Positions 23,767 through 31,859 of a stretch of DNA of 64,000 nt are shown here, piece by piece. Numbering within the stretch: position 1 is the stretch's first letter; every line of letters starts with the position of its first letter. Position numbers and translations under genes: made by a program. The notes under the pieces were generated by a model that saw only the letters and a list, made by a program, of their open reading frames with translations, was not told where the DNA came from and made no database searches. The DNA lies in the NCBI RefSeq assembly GCF_014493765.1, contig NZ_JACTVJ010000004.1:744001-808000 (forward strand), given 5' to 3'. This DNA comes from Streptomyces polyasparticus (GTDB lineage Bacteria; Actinomycetota; Actinomycetes; Streptomycetales; Streptomycetaceae).

Positions 23767-24393
23767 ATGAAGAAGGAGTTGACGATGGACAGCCGTTCAG
23801 CGCGCAAGCACGAGGCGATCCTGGAGGCCGCGACCAGCGTTTTCCTGGACAAGGGGTACTCGGGCACGAGCATGGACGACATCGCGAAACTGGCCGCGGT
23901 GTCCAAGCAGACCGTCTACAAGCACTTCTCCGACAAGGAGAAGCTCTTCGCCGACATCGTCCTGGCCACGACCGACCGGCTCGACACCACGATCGATCTG
24001 CTGGCCGACCTCCCGACCGACGCGGCCGGCCTGGAAGAGAACCTCACCAAGCTCGCCCGTCAGTTCCTGACCGCGCTCACCGATCCCCGGGTGATCCAGC
24101 TCCGACGGTTGATCATCGCCAACGCCGATGTCTTCCCCGAGCTGGGAACCGAGTGGTACCAGCGGGGCTTCGAGCGAGGGCTCGCCACGCTGGCGGCGAC
24201 CTTCCAACGGCTGACCGACCAGGGGCTGCTGCGGATCGACGACACGCTCCTGGCCGCGAACCACTTCTCGGGCCTGCTGCTGTGGATCCCGGTGAACAAG
24301 GCCATGTTCACCGGCAGCACCCAGCACACCGAGGCCGACCTCGACCGCCTCGCCACGGCCGGCACCCGCGCCTTCCTCGCGGCGTACCGCTGA
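23767..24393 (+). CDS. TetR/AcrR family regulator of the hydrolase
   Basis: A 208-residue repressor of the AcrR/TetR_C_7-like group. Helix-turn-helix at about residues 15-60 (KHEAILEAATSVFLDKGY, SMDDIAKLAAVSKQTVYKHF). The C-terminal domain contains RQFLTALTDPRVIQLRRLIIANA, typical of regulators near oxidoreductases and hydrolases. ATG 23767 is taken; ATG 23785 (MDSRSARK) is a possible shorter start. A palindromic operator separates it from the divergent hydrolase. Two 10-bp direct repeats of GGGAGTCTGC sit in its leader (23731-23750). Confidence 0.9.
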   Translation: MKKELTMDSRSARKHEAILEAATSVFLDKGYSGTSMDDIAKLAAVSKQTVYKHFSDKEKLFADIVLATTDRLDTTIDLLADLPTDAAGLEENLTKLARQFLTALTDPRVIQLRRLIIANADVFPELGTEWYQRGFERGLATLAATFQRLTDQGLLRIDDTLLAANHFSGLLLWIPVNKAMFTGSTQHTEADLDRLATAGTRAFLAAYR

Positions 24394-24440
24394 CCGCCGC
24401 ACCACCACCTTCGCGCCGCATCCGCACCGACAGGCCGCCC

Positions 24441-25343
24441 CTACTGCCCCGCCAGCCCCGTATGCGCCACCCCCCGCACGATCTGGCGCTGGAACAGGGC
24501 GAAGACGATGAGCAGCGGCAGGCCCGCGATGACCAGGGAGGCCATGACCTGGGAGTAGCGGACGCCGTACGTGGACTGGACGTTGACCAGGCCCACCGGC
24601 AGGGTCATGCCGTTGGGGTCGGTGGTGACCAGGAACGGCCACAGGAAGTTGTTCCACGTCGAGATGAAGGTGAAGATCGCGACGGCGGCGAGCACGGGGC
24701 GCGACAGCGGCATGACGATGGTCCAGAACACCCGCCAGCGCCCGGCCCCGTCGCAGAAGGCCGCCTCCTCCAGTTCGCGCGGCACCCCTTCGAAGAACTT
24801 CACCAGGATGAACACCATGGCGGGTACGGCGACTTGGGGCAGGATCACGCCCCAGTAGGTGTCGACGAGGCCCAGGGCGGTCATCTCCGCGAACAGGGGG
24901 GCCATGAGGACCTGCGGCGGCACCATGATCCCGGCGAGGACGAGGCCGTAGAGCACCTTGCGGCCCTTGAAGTCGGTGCGCGCGAAACCGTACGCCGCCA
25001 TCGCGCACAGGACGACGGTGAGCAGGGTCGTCATCACGGAGATGTAGGCGGTGTTGAACATCCAGCGCGGGATGTCACCGGCCGCCCACACCTTGTCGTA
25101 CGCGTCCAGGGTGAGGGTGGAGCCGATCCAGGTCAGCGGGGTCTCGACCTCCTCGCCCATCGGCTTGAGCGAGGTGGCGAGGGCGTACAGGAGCGGTAGT
25201 ACCCACACCAGGGCGAGTACGGACGCGAGGGCCAGCATGGCGATCCGGCCCCGGGTCCAGCGCGGGCGGCGGCCGGCCACCGGCGCGGCGGCGGCGAGGG
25301 TCTTCGTCGTGGCGCTCACCGCCTGGTCCGTCGTGGCGCTCAT
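24441..25343 (-). CDS. Carbohydrate ABC importer permease (MalG-like)
   Basis: A 300-residue inner-membrane permease of the CUT1 type with six predicted helices. The EAA loop, where the ATPase docks, reads EEAAFCDGAGRWRVFWTIVMPLSRP. The ATG overlaps the stop of the other permease (ATGA). It is the last gene of a three-gene operon (binding protein, permease, permease) with no ATPase gene; CUT1 importers of Streptomyces commonly share the MsiK ATPase encoded elsewhere. Confidence 0.93.
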   Translation of the reverse strand: MSATTDQAVSATTKTLAAAAPVAGRRPRWTRGRIAMLALASVLALVWVLPLLYALATSLKPMGEEVETPLTWIGSTLTLDAYDKVWAAGDIPRWMFNTAYISVMTTLLTVVLCAMAAYGFARTDFKGRKVLYGLVLAGIMVPPQVLMAPLFAEMTALGLVDTYWGVILPQVAVPAMVFILVKFFEGVPRELEEAAFCDGAGRWRVFWTIVMPLSRPVLAAVAIFTFISTWNNFLWPFLVTTDPNGMTLPVGLVNVQSTYGVRYSQVMASLVIAGLPLLIVFALFQRQIVRGVAHTGLAGQ

Positions 25344-26299
25344 CGGCTGTTCTCCTCACGGGATCGGCGGGCCAGGCGCAGCTGGACGAGGGAGACGAGG
25401 ACGATGAGGGCGAAGAAGATGTACGAGACGGCCGAGGCGTAGCCGATCCGGTAGCCGGTGAAGCCCTCCTGGTACACGTACAGGAGGATCGGCCGGGTGG
25501 CGTCGTCCGGGCCGCCCTGGGTCATGATGTAGATCTGGTCGAACACCTTGAGAGATGCGAGCAGTTGGAGCACCACGACGACCAAGGTGGTGCGGCGCAG
25601 CATCGGCAGGGTGACGTGCCGCAGGCGCTGCCAGGCGGTCGCGCCGTCCAGCTCGGCCGCCTCGTAGAGGTGTTGGGGTATGGACTGCAGCGCGGCGAGG
25701 TAGAGCAGGAAGTTGAAGCCGACGGTCCACCAGACGGTGGTGCCGACGATGGAGAGCATCGCGTAGCGCTCGTCGCTCAGCCAGCCGATGCCCGGTTCGA
25801 GGCCGAAGGTGGCCAGGAGCTGGTCGGCGAAGCCGAATTCGGCCGGATAGATGATCCACAGCCAGAGCAGTCCGACGATGCCGGACGGCAGCAGGAACGG
25901 TGCGAACCAGCTGAGCCGCCAGAGCCAGTCGACGAACCGCAGGCCGTGCGCGAGCAGCGCGAAGACGAGGCCGCACAGGACGAGCGGCACGGTCGAAAGG
26001 ACCGTGAACCAGACCGTGTTCCACAGCGCGTCCCACATGCCGGGGTCGGTGAGCGCCTCGGCGTAGTTGTCGAAGCCGACGAACTCCCCACCGCTGCCGG
26101 TGATGTTGTCGTCCCCGAGGCTCATCTTGAGGCCGAGCACCACGGGCCACAGGAGGAACAGGGCGTACATGAGCAGGAAGGGCGCGGTGAAGGTGAGTCC
26201 GTGCTCGGTCCACGGGCGGCGGATGCCCCTGGCCGCGGGGGCGGAGTCCGCGGGCGGCGCGGCCGCGGCCGAGGGGGTCGCGGGTGCCGTGGCGGTCAT
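25340..26299 (-). CDS. Carbohydrate ABC importer permease (MalF-like)
   Basis: A 319-residue permease with six membrane helices after an Ala/Pro-rich tail. The EAA loop is YEAAELDGATAWQRLRHVTLPML. The order in the operon is typical of CUT1 sugar importers. ATG 26299 overlaps the stop of the binding-protein gene, and its own stop overlaps the start of the MalG-like gene, so translation of the three is coupled. Confidence 0.93.
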   Translation of the reverse strand: MTATAPATPSAAAAPPADSAPAARGIRRPWTEHGLTFTAPFLLMYALFLLWPVVLGLKMSLGDDNITGSGGEFVGFDNYAEALTDPGMWDALWNTVWFTVLSTVPLVLCGLVFALLAHGLRFVDWLWRLSWFAPFLLPSGIVGLLWLWIIYPAEFGFADQLLATFGLEPGIGWLSDERYAMLSIVGTTVWWTVGFNFLLYLAALQSIPQHLYEAAELDGATAWQRLRHVTLPMLRRTTLVVVVLQLLASLKVFDQIYIMTQGGPDDATRPILLYVYQEGFTGYRIGYASAVSYIFFALIVLVSLVQLRLARRSREENSR

Positions 26300-27639
26300 G
26301 CCGTACCCCCTTCTCCGAGCGGGCTCGGGGTGTCGATGAGGTCCTGCAGCCGGTTCTTGGCCTCGTCCAGGGCGTTCTCGGGCGTACGGGCCCCTGTGGC
26401 CACGCTGGAGAAGACGGCGCCGAGCCGCTCGTGCATGGCCGAGGCGGAGCCCGCGAACCAGGCGGGCGGATCGAGCGCGACGTCGTCGATCACATCGCGG
26501 TACTCGGACTGCGGTTCCAGATCCAGATACGCCTTCTCGCTGAGCGTCGGCGTGTACGCGGGGACATGGCCGCCCGCCGCCCAGTCGGCGGAGTGCTTCA
26601 GCATCCAGGCGACGAAGCGGTGCGCGGCCCGGTTGCTCTCGCCGCCGCGCGCGTCCTGATGCGGCAGGACGAAGCTGTGCACGTCGGCCTGGGTGGTGGG
26701 GCGCCCGAAGATGCCCGGGATACGGGTCATGGAGAACGGGATCCCGCTCTCCTTGTACGTGGTGACCTCCCACTCGCCGTTGAGGAAGAACCCGGTCTTC
26801 CCCGCGTTGAAGATGCCGACGCTGCCCTGGTAGTCGGTACGCCGTACGGCGAGGCCCTCCTGCACCACGTCGCGCATGAACTCCAGTACGCGCAGGGCCT
26901 TTTCGTCGTCGATGGTGATGCGGGTGGCGTCGTCGTTCAGGAGGGTTCCGCCGGTCTGCGAGTACAGCGCGGAGAACACCCGCCACGGTCCGACGGCATC
27001 GCTGCCGAGCGTCTCGAACACGAGGGCCGGCTGTCCGGTCACCTTCTTGACGGCGCGCAGCGCGGCGTAGAACTCCTCCTGCCCGTTCAGGGTCTTGAGC
27101 TTGCCGTCCGCGCCGAGGAGCCCGGCCTGCTCGCATATCTCGGTCTGGTAGTAGAGCACCAGGGGGTGGGTGTCGAGCGGGACGGCGTACTGCTTGCCGT
27201 CGATCGTGCCGCGGTCCCAGATCTCCTGGGGAAAGTCGGCGGGCCGTACGCCGAACTCCTCGAGCAGGCCGAGGTCGAAGGGGTCGAGCAGCCGGCCGGG
27301 GCCGAAGCCGGTCAGCCGGGCCAGATGCAGGATGGCGACCTCGGGCGCCCGGCCGCCGGCGCCGGCCATGCCCAGCTTGGTGTAGTACGGCGCACCCCAT
27401 TCGAGCTGCGCCGCCTCCAGGCCGATCGCGGGGTGCTCCTTGCCGAACCGGTCCAGCATCGCTGCCATGTTGACGCCGTCACCGCCGCCGAAGAGATGCC
27501 AGTAGCGCAGCAGGATCTTGTCCGCGCCCACGGTCCGCGGCGCGGCGCAGCCCGCCGCACCGGCGGACAGCGCGCCCGCGGCGGCGAGACTGCCCAGACC
27601 CGCGAGCACCTTCCTGCGGCTCAGGGGTGGGTGGCCCAT
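26296..27639 (-). CDS. Sugar-binding lipoprotein of an ABC importer
   Basis: A 447-residue family-1 extracellular solute-binding protein. The signal SRRKVLAGLGSLAAAGALS has twin arginines and ends in AAGC (Cys near 31), suggesting Tat export and lipidation. The mature domain starts LRYWHLFGGGDG and keeps the EVAILHLARL and GKQYAVPLDTHPL segments typical of oligosaccharide binders. AGGAGG lies 5 nt before ATG 27639. The palindrome TTCGAAATTTCGAA just upstream suggests control by a LacI-type repressor, but no such gene is in the window. The ligand is unknown. Confidence 0.92.
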   Translation of the reverse strand: MGHPPLSRRKVLAGLGSLAAAGALSAGAAGCAAPRTVGADKILLRYWHLFGGGDGVNMAAMLDRFGKEHPAIGLEAAQLEWGAPYYTKLGMAGAGGRAPEVAILHLARLTGFGPGRLLDPFDLGLLEEFGVRPADFPQEIWDRGTIDGKQYAVPLDTHPLVLYYQTEICEQAGLLGADGKLKTLNGQEEFYAALRAVKKVTGQPALVFETLGSDAVGPWRVFSALYSQTGGTLLNDDATRITIDDEKALRVLEFMRDVVQEGLAVRRTDYQGSVGIFNAGKTGFFLNGEWEVTTYKESGIPFSMTRIPGIFGRPTTQADVHSFVLPHQDARGGESNRAAHRFVAWMLKHSADWAAGGHVPAYTPTLSEKAYLDLEPQSEYRDVIDDVALDPPAWFAGSASAMHERLGAVFSSVATGARTPENALDEAKNRLQDLIDTPSPLGEGGTA

Positions 27640-27653
27640 TCCGACCTCCTGCG

Positions 27654-27667
27654 TTCGAAATTTCGAA
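27654..27667. promoter_or_regulatory. Operator-like palindrome before the sugar importer operon
   Basis: TTCGAAATTTCGAA is a perfect 14-bp palindrome 15 bp upstream of the binding-protein start. The CGAAA-TTTCG core resembles operators reported for xylan/xylobiose LacI-type repressors (XylR, BxlR) of actinobacteria. Assignment of the regulator and sugar is inferred. Confidence 0.6.
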
Positions 27668-27811
27668 TGACGCTCGCAGCTTCGGACGGACCGTAAACTT
27701 GTCATGAGCAGGCGTCAATGACTCCCGCAGGCATTGGTTGAATCCTTGGCGATTCGGCGGCAGTTGGCGTCGCGGACAGTCACAGATCCGACGACAGCCG
27801 CCCCCGAGGGC

Positions 27812-28336
27812 TCACCCCTCGAAGACGTCCGCCCCCGCCTCCCAGGCGGCCGTCAGGTCGGCATCGGCGGGAAACCGGTCGTTGAGCTGCAGGATCACCA
27901 TCCCGTGGGCGAAGGCCCAGGCCGCCCGCGCCATGTCCACATCGCCGCCGCACACGCGCAACAGGGGCGCCGCGGCACGGGCTTCGAGCCCCTCGGGGAG
28001 CGCCTCGCGCGGCAGGGAGCGCTCGGTGTTGAGGCGGTAGAGGTGCGGGTGCGCCAGGGCGTACGCGCGATAGGCCTTCATCAGCGAGGGCAGGGAGTCC
28101 GCGGCCGCTTCGAGGGCCTCGCCCGTCTCCTGGAGGCTGAGCACGATCAGTTCGAGCTCCAGCGCGGCCTTGTCCGGGAAGTGCTTGTACAGCGAGGGCG
28201 CCTTGATGCCCAGACGGTCGGCGAGCGCGCGCATGGTGAGCGCGGCCGCGCCGTGCTCTTCGAGCAGGGCACGGGCCTCGGTCACGATCTCTCGCTTGCG
28301 AGGGGTGAGCCTGTCGGTGGTGGGGCACTCAGACAC
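27812..28336 (-). CDS. TetR/AcrR family regulator
   Basis: A 174-residue repressor. Helix-turn-helix at residues 12-55 (KREIVTEARALLEEHGAAAL, ALADRLGIKAPSLYKHFPDK). The C-terminal part fits the TetR_C_13/WHG-like group (YRAYALAHPHLYRLN). GTG 28336 has GGAAGG about 9 nt upstream and overlaps the end of the DUF4260 gene by 8 bp, so the two form an operon. Paired GGCTAAC-N3-GTTAGCC sites upstream of the operon are probably its operators. Confidence 0.9.
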   Translation of the reverse strand: MSECPTTDRLTPRKREIVTEARALLEEHGAAALTMRALADRLGIKAPSLYKHFPDKAALELELIVLSLQETGEALEAAADSLPSLMKAYRAYALAHPHLYRLNTERSLPREALPEGLEARAAAPLLRVCGGDVDMARAAWAFAHGMVILQLNDRFPADADLTAAWEAGADVFEG

Positions 28337-28748
28337 GCTGGAAACCTTCCTTCGTCCGCAGTCCGTAGCCGAAGGCGCGATCGTACGAGATATGGGCGAG
28401 CCAGCCGCACAGGCCCGCGAAGAGGGCGGGTGCGTCCACCGGCAGGAACGTGTACGCAACGATCGAGGCGAATGGGATCAGCGCCCAGTGGGCGGCGTTG
28501 TAGTACGGGACCGCGCGGGGCGAGAGCTGTCCGCGGGCGAGGCCGGCCGATCCGCGGACGTCGACGAAGAGCGCGATGTCCGGGGCGAGGAAGAACGCGA
28601 AGGCCACCGCGGCGGCTGGCCAGCCGTGGTTGACACCCTCCACGATCGCGAAGGCCGTCCAGAACAGGGCGCCGGCGAGCCAGGCCGTCCGGCGGAGCTT
28701 CGTCGCCCAGGTCAGCGCGCGGGGCGCGTGCAGCGTTGCGGTGGTCAT
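28329..28748 (-). CDS. DUF4260 family membrane protein
   Basis: A 139-residue protein with four predicted membrane helices. DUF4260 signs are visible: FFLAPDIALF, YYNAAHWAL and the C-terminal HISYDRAFGYGLR. Function unknown. ATG 28748 heads a two-gene operon with the TetR repressor just downstream. Its promoter region carries two exact 17-bp palindromes, so it is probably strongly repressed until the TetR meets its ligand; the protein may take part in handling that ligand (inference). Confidence 0.9.
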   Translation of the reverse strand: MTTATLHAPRALTWATKLRRTAWLAGALFWTAFAIVEGVNHGWPAAAVAFAFFLAPDIALFVDVRGSAGLARGQLSPRAVPYYNAAHWALIPFASIVAYTFLPVDAPALFAGLCGWLAHISYDRAFGYGLRTKEGFQRV

Positions 28749-28777
28749 GGTGGTTCCCTTCCGGCCGGATCGAGCTC

Positions 28778-28821
28778 GGCTAACCGCGTTAGCCACCACC
28801 GTAAGGCTAACGTTGTTAGCC
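28778..28821. promoter_or_regulatory. Twin 17-bp operators of the DUF4260-TetR operon
   Basis: GGCTAACCGCGTTAGCC (28778-28794) and GGCTAACGTTGTTAGCC (28805-28821) share perfect 7-bp arms with different three-base centres, spaced 27 bp centre to centre. They lie 30-73 bp before ATG 28748. The conserved arms with varied centres are what a TetR dimer site shows. Confidence 0.85.
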
Positions 28822-28848
28822 GTCAAGGGAGGCCCTGACGTGCCGCGC

Positions 28849-28879
28849 TTGACCTTGCCGCAGCGTCAGGGTTTCTACT
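28849..28879 (+). promoter_or_regulatory. MerR-type promoter with 19-bp spacer
   Basis: TTGACC (28849-28854) and TCTACT (28874-28879) are separated by 19 bp, longer than the usual 17, with an imperfect dyad CCTTGCCGCAGCGTCAGG in the spacer. This is the layout MerR-family proteins activate. It ends 6 bp before the MerR gene, so the mRNA leader would be nearly absent. Confidence 0.65.
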
Positions 28880-28885
28880 GAGCAC

Positions 28886-29662
28886 ATGCGTATCGGCGAG
28901 ATCGCCGCACTGGCCGGGGTCACCCCGCGCGCCGTGCGGCACTACCACCACCTCGGGCTGCTGCCCGAACCCGACCGGCTGCCCAACGGCTACCGCGACT
29001 ACGGCGTCCGGCACGCCGTGGCGCTCGCCCGTATCCGGCGCCTCACCGAGCTGGGACTCGGGCTGCCCGAGGTGCGCGACGTGCTCGCCGACGACGAGGG
29101 GCGCGAACTGGCCGAGGTCCTGGAGGAGCTGGACGCGGATCTCGCCCGCCAGGAGGCCGCGATCGAGGAGCGCAGGGCGCGCCTGCGGGTGCTTCTCGAA
29201 CAGGCGCGGGCCGGCACCCTGCCCGCCGAAGGTCCCGTGTCGCCGGGGCTCGCGGAGCTCCTGAGCGCGTTCTCGCCGAGCGGTTCGGCGAGCGCCGCCA
29301 AGGACCGCGAACACCTGACGCTGATCGACTCCATGGCGCCGCCGGAGGACCGCGACCGGATGCTCGCGGCGCTGCGCCCGCTCGCCGATGACCCCGAACT
29401 GGCCGCCAGGATCCATGAGTTGTACGTACGGCTCGACGCCCTGGCGGACGCAGGTGTGGCCGATCCGCGGATCGGCCCCCTTGCCGCCGACTTCGTCGCC
29501 GCCGTGCCGCGGGAGCTGCTCGACCTGTTCGACGGGGTGGGAGACGCGAGCCGCGAGCACCCGTTCGGGCAGGCGATGCTGGACGACTTCGCGCCCGCTC
29601 AGGCCGCGGTCGTACGGCAGTTCATGACGGCGCTCGCCGAGAGAGGAAGGAATGCGGAATGA
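28886..29662 (+). CDS. MerR family transcriptional regulator
   Basis: A 258-residue regulator. The winged helix-turn-helix begins at residue 1 (MRIGEIAALAGVTPRAVRHYHHLGLLPEP) and is followed by the dimerisation coiled coil (about 75-115). The long C-terminal part has helical repeats with DDPELAARIHELYVRLDALAD, typical of TipA/drug-responsive Streptomyces MerR proteins. Its own promoter has a 19-bp spacer. The stop overlaps the start of the next membrane gene (ATGA), which is the likely target in the same operon. Confidence 0.9.
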   Translation: MRIGEIAALAGVTPRAVRHYHHLGLLPEPDRLPNGYRDYGVRHAVALARIRRLTELGLGLPEVRDVLADDEGRELAEVLEELDADLARQEAAIEERRARLRVLLEQARAGTLPAEGPVSPGLAELLSAFSPSGSASAAKDREHLTLIDSMAPPEDRDRMLAALRPLADDPELAARIHELYVRLDALADAGVADPRIGPLAADFVAAVPRELLDLFDGVGDASREHPFGQAMLDDFAPAQAAVVRQFMTALAERGRNAE

Positions 29663-30309
29663 GGAGCGCGACCACCTGGCGCGTGCTGAAGCGGCTCACC
29701 GTGCACGAGTTCAAGGCCTTCCACAGCCTGGGGCTGTGGATCGCACGCCGCCGCCATCAAGTAGGGCCCGGCGCCCACGGCGCGGGCTACACGCAGGCGC
29801 AGACCGCGCTGATCTTCGGCTTCCTGTTCGTCGCGGTCGTCGAGACCGTGGTGCTCCTGTTCCTGATCCCGTGGCCGCTGGTGCACGCCATCGTCACCTT
29901 CATCGATGTGTACGGGGTGATACAGATCCTCGGGCTGCACGCGGCCTGTGTGACCCGGCCCCATGTGGCGCAGCCGGACGGCTCGTTGAGGATCCGGTAC
30001 GGGGCGCTGTTCGACGTGACGGCCCCGGCCGCGCTCATCCGCTCCGTACGGGTGGAACGGCGTTATCCGCAGGGCAAGCACTTCCAGCTGAGCGAGGACG
30101 GCGTGCTCGACGTGGTCATCGGCGGGCAGACGACGGTGACGGTCGAACTGACCGAACCGGTCTCCTTCGTACGGCCGTTGGGCAGCCGGGGCGAGGCCCG
30201 GGTGTTCCGCTTCAACGCGGACGATCCGGCCGCACTCGTGGCCGCGCACAAGCAGGCGCTCAAGCAGGCGCGAACTGCACCTTCGCCTTCCCCGGATCCG
30301 CTTGCGTGA
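29659..30309 (+). CDS. Membrane protein co-transcribed with MerR, unknown function
   Basis: A 216-residue protein with a basic N-terminal amphipathic part, two membrane helices at about residues 50-75 and 80-100, and a soluble beta-rich C-terminal half (LRIRYGALFDVTAPA, VVIGGQTTVTVELTEPVSFVRPLG) that resembles a PH-like or bPH-type domain. Family not recognised with certainty. The ATG overlaps the MerR stop, so MerR may set its level. Its 3' end overlaps the convergent exonuclease gene by 50 bp. Confidence 0.78.
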   Translation: MRSATTWRVLKRLTVHEFKAFHSLGLWIARRRHQVGPGAHGAGYTQAQTALIFGFLFVAVVETVVLLFLIPWPLVHAIVTFIDVYGVIQILGLHAACVTRPHVAQPDGSLRIRYGALFDVTAPAALIRSVRVERRYPQGKHFQLSEDGVLDVVIGGQTTVTVELTEPVSFVRPLGSRGEARVFRFNADDPAALVAAHKQALKQARTAPSPSPDPLA

Positions 30310-31702
30310 GCCGCACCCGCAGCCGCTCCCCCAGCGGCAGCTTCGCCTCGCCGCCCTCGACCCGGGCGACCACGGCGGGGTCCTCCAACTGCACGGTGCC
30401 GACCGCCGGCTGACGGTCCTTCACATCGATCACGTACGCGTCGAAGACTTCGCCGACCCGGTCCTTGAGCAGCGCGGCCTCCACGATGTCCACGCACTCG
30501 CGCTCGATGCCGTTGGCCCGCCGGGTGCCGTCGGCCATCTCCTGCGGCAGGGCGTCCAGGGCGGCGAGCACCCACTCAGGGGGTTCCTTGCCGGCCACCG
30601 CGGCCACACAGATCTCGCTCGCATAGCGGTCCACGAGCCGGCGCAGCGGCGCGGTGCAGTGCGTGTACTCGTCCGCGACGGCCGCGTGGATTCGGGGATC
30701 GGGGAGCTCGCCGCCGGTGAAGACCGTGTAGCCCGCGCCCCGCAGCAGGCTGGTGCACTCCTGGAGGAAGGCCGCGTGGTTTCCGTTGCGGGGATCGAGT
30801 CCGCGGACGACGTCGGCGTACGGCATATGGCGCGGCCAGTCGATACCGAGGGCCTTCGCCGCGCGGCGCAGCCGGCCGACCGCACCCTGGGGCGCGGCGG
30901 GCAGGGTGCGCAGGATGCCAGTGCCGTGTCCGACCATGAGGTCGGCGGCCGCGGCGCCGGTGAGCAGGGAGATGTGCGCGTTCCAGCCGTCGGCCGGGAG
31001 CGGGGCGCGGTACTTGAGGTGGTAGCCGTCCTCGCGCTCGACGATCTCCTGCTCGGGGACGTTGAGCGAGATGCCGCCGCGGGCGATCTCCTGCCGGTCG
31101 CGGAGCAGGCCGATGTCCTTGAGCAGCGCGAGCGGCTCCTCCGCGGTGCCGTCGTCGATGGCCTGCTGCACTCCGGCGTAGTCGAGCTTGGCGCGGCTGC
31201 GGACCAGCGCGCGCTCGACGCGGGTCGCGGTCGGCGCGCCCTCCGCGTCGAGGTCGATGGTCCACAGGATCGCCGGGCAGTCCTGGTCGGGCAGCAGGCT
31301 CGCGGCACCCTCGGAGAGGGTGGGCGGGTGCAGGGGGACCTTCTCGTCGGGGAAGTAGAGCGTGGTGACGCGGGCGTGCGCCTCGCGGTCGAGCGCGCCG
31401 CCGGGCCTGACCCAGGCGGCGACATCGGCGATCGCGTAGCCGACCCGGAAGCCGCTGCCGCGCCGCTCCAGGAACATCGCCTGGTCCAGGTCCCTGGACG
31501 TGGGCGGGTCGATCGTGAAGAAGGGGATGTCGGTGGCGTCCCTGTGCCCGCTCAGGTCGGGCGACTTGACCACCGCATCGACCTCCGCGAGGACGTCGGC
31601 CGGAAACTCGGCCGGCACCTCCAGGCGCGTCCGCAGCTCGCGCAACGCCGCCCGCAGCGGGGCTTCGGCTGCGCCGGTCACATGCATATGGCGGCGAGGC
31701 AT
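30260..31702 (-). CDS. RNB-domain ribonuclease (RNase II/R family)
   Basis: A 480-residue 3'-5' exoribonuclease. The catalytic RNB signature TIDPPTSRDLDQAM places metal-binding Asp at 65, 71 and 73. A GAASLLPDQDC segment and the late HCTAPLRRLVDRY motif are also typical. Shorter than E. coli RNase II or R because N-terminal cold-shock domains are missing and the C-terminal S1-like part is reduced (PAVGTVQLEDPAVVARVEGG); this layout is normal in actinobacteria. ATG 31702 is the start. Overlaps the convergent membrane gene by 50 bp. Confidence 0.9.
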   Translation of the reverse strand: MPRRHMHVTGAAEAPLRAALRELRTRLEVPAEFPADVLAEVDAVVKSPDLSGHRDATDIPFFTIDPPTSRDLDQAMFLERRGSGFRVGYAIADVAAWVRPGGALDREAHARVTTLYFPDEKVPLHPPTLSEGAASLLPDQDCPAILWTIDLDAEGAPTATRVERALVRSRAKLDYAGVQQAIDDGTAEEPLALLKDIGLLRDRQEIARGGISLNVPEQEIVEREDGYHLKYRAPLPADGWNAHISLLTGAAAADLMVGHGTGILRTLPAAPQGAVGRLRRAAKALGIDWPRHMPYADVVRGLDPRNGNHAAFLQECTSLLRGAGYTVFTGGELPDPRIHAAVADEYTHCTAPLRRLVDRYASEICVAAVAGKEPPEWVLAALDALPQEMADGTRRANGIERECVDIVEAALLKDRVGEVFDAYVIDVKDRQPAVGTVQLEDPAVVARVEGGEAKLPLGERLRVRLTQADPGKAKVQFAPA

Positions 31703-31859
31703 GAGTCGAGCGTAGGGCGGGCGGGGCGCGGACGCTCGCGGTCGGCGCACACGGAGTCGCTCGCGGAGTCGGGTCCCGGCCGGACACGGAGTCAGGTCCC
31801 GGCTGGGTACCCTGCAGCGGGGCCGCACCCCCGCCTCGTATCGCTGAAGGAGTTCGATC

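Noticed and set aside
22659-25199. Very long plus-strand open frame (about 846 codons) across three genes
   Set aside because: It runs antisense to the hydrolase and permease genes and through the TetR gene in another frame; composition is Arg/Gly/His-rich shadow sequence with no domain.
28838-28870. CCTGACG...CGTCAGG inverted repeat counted as another CTGAC-type operator
   Set aside because: The arms are separated by about 20 bases rather than five and overlap a MerR-type promoter, so it is not the same motif.
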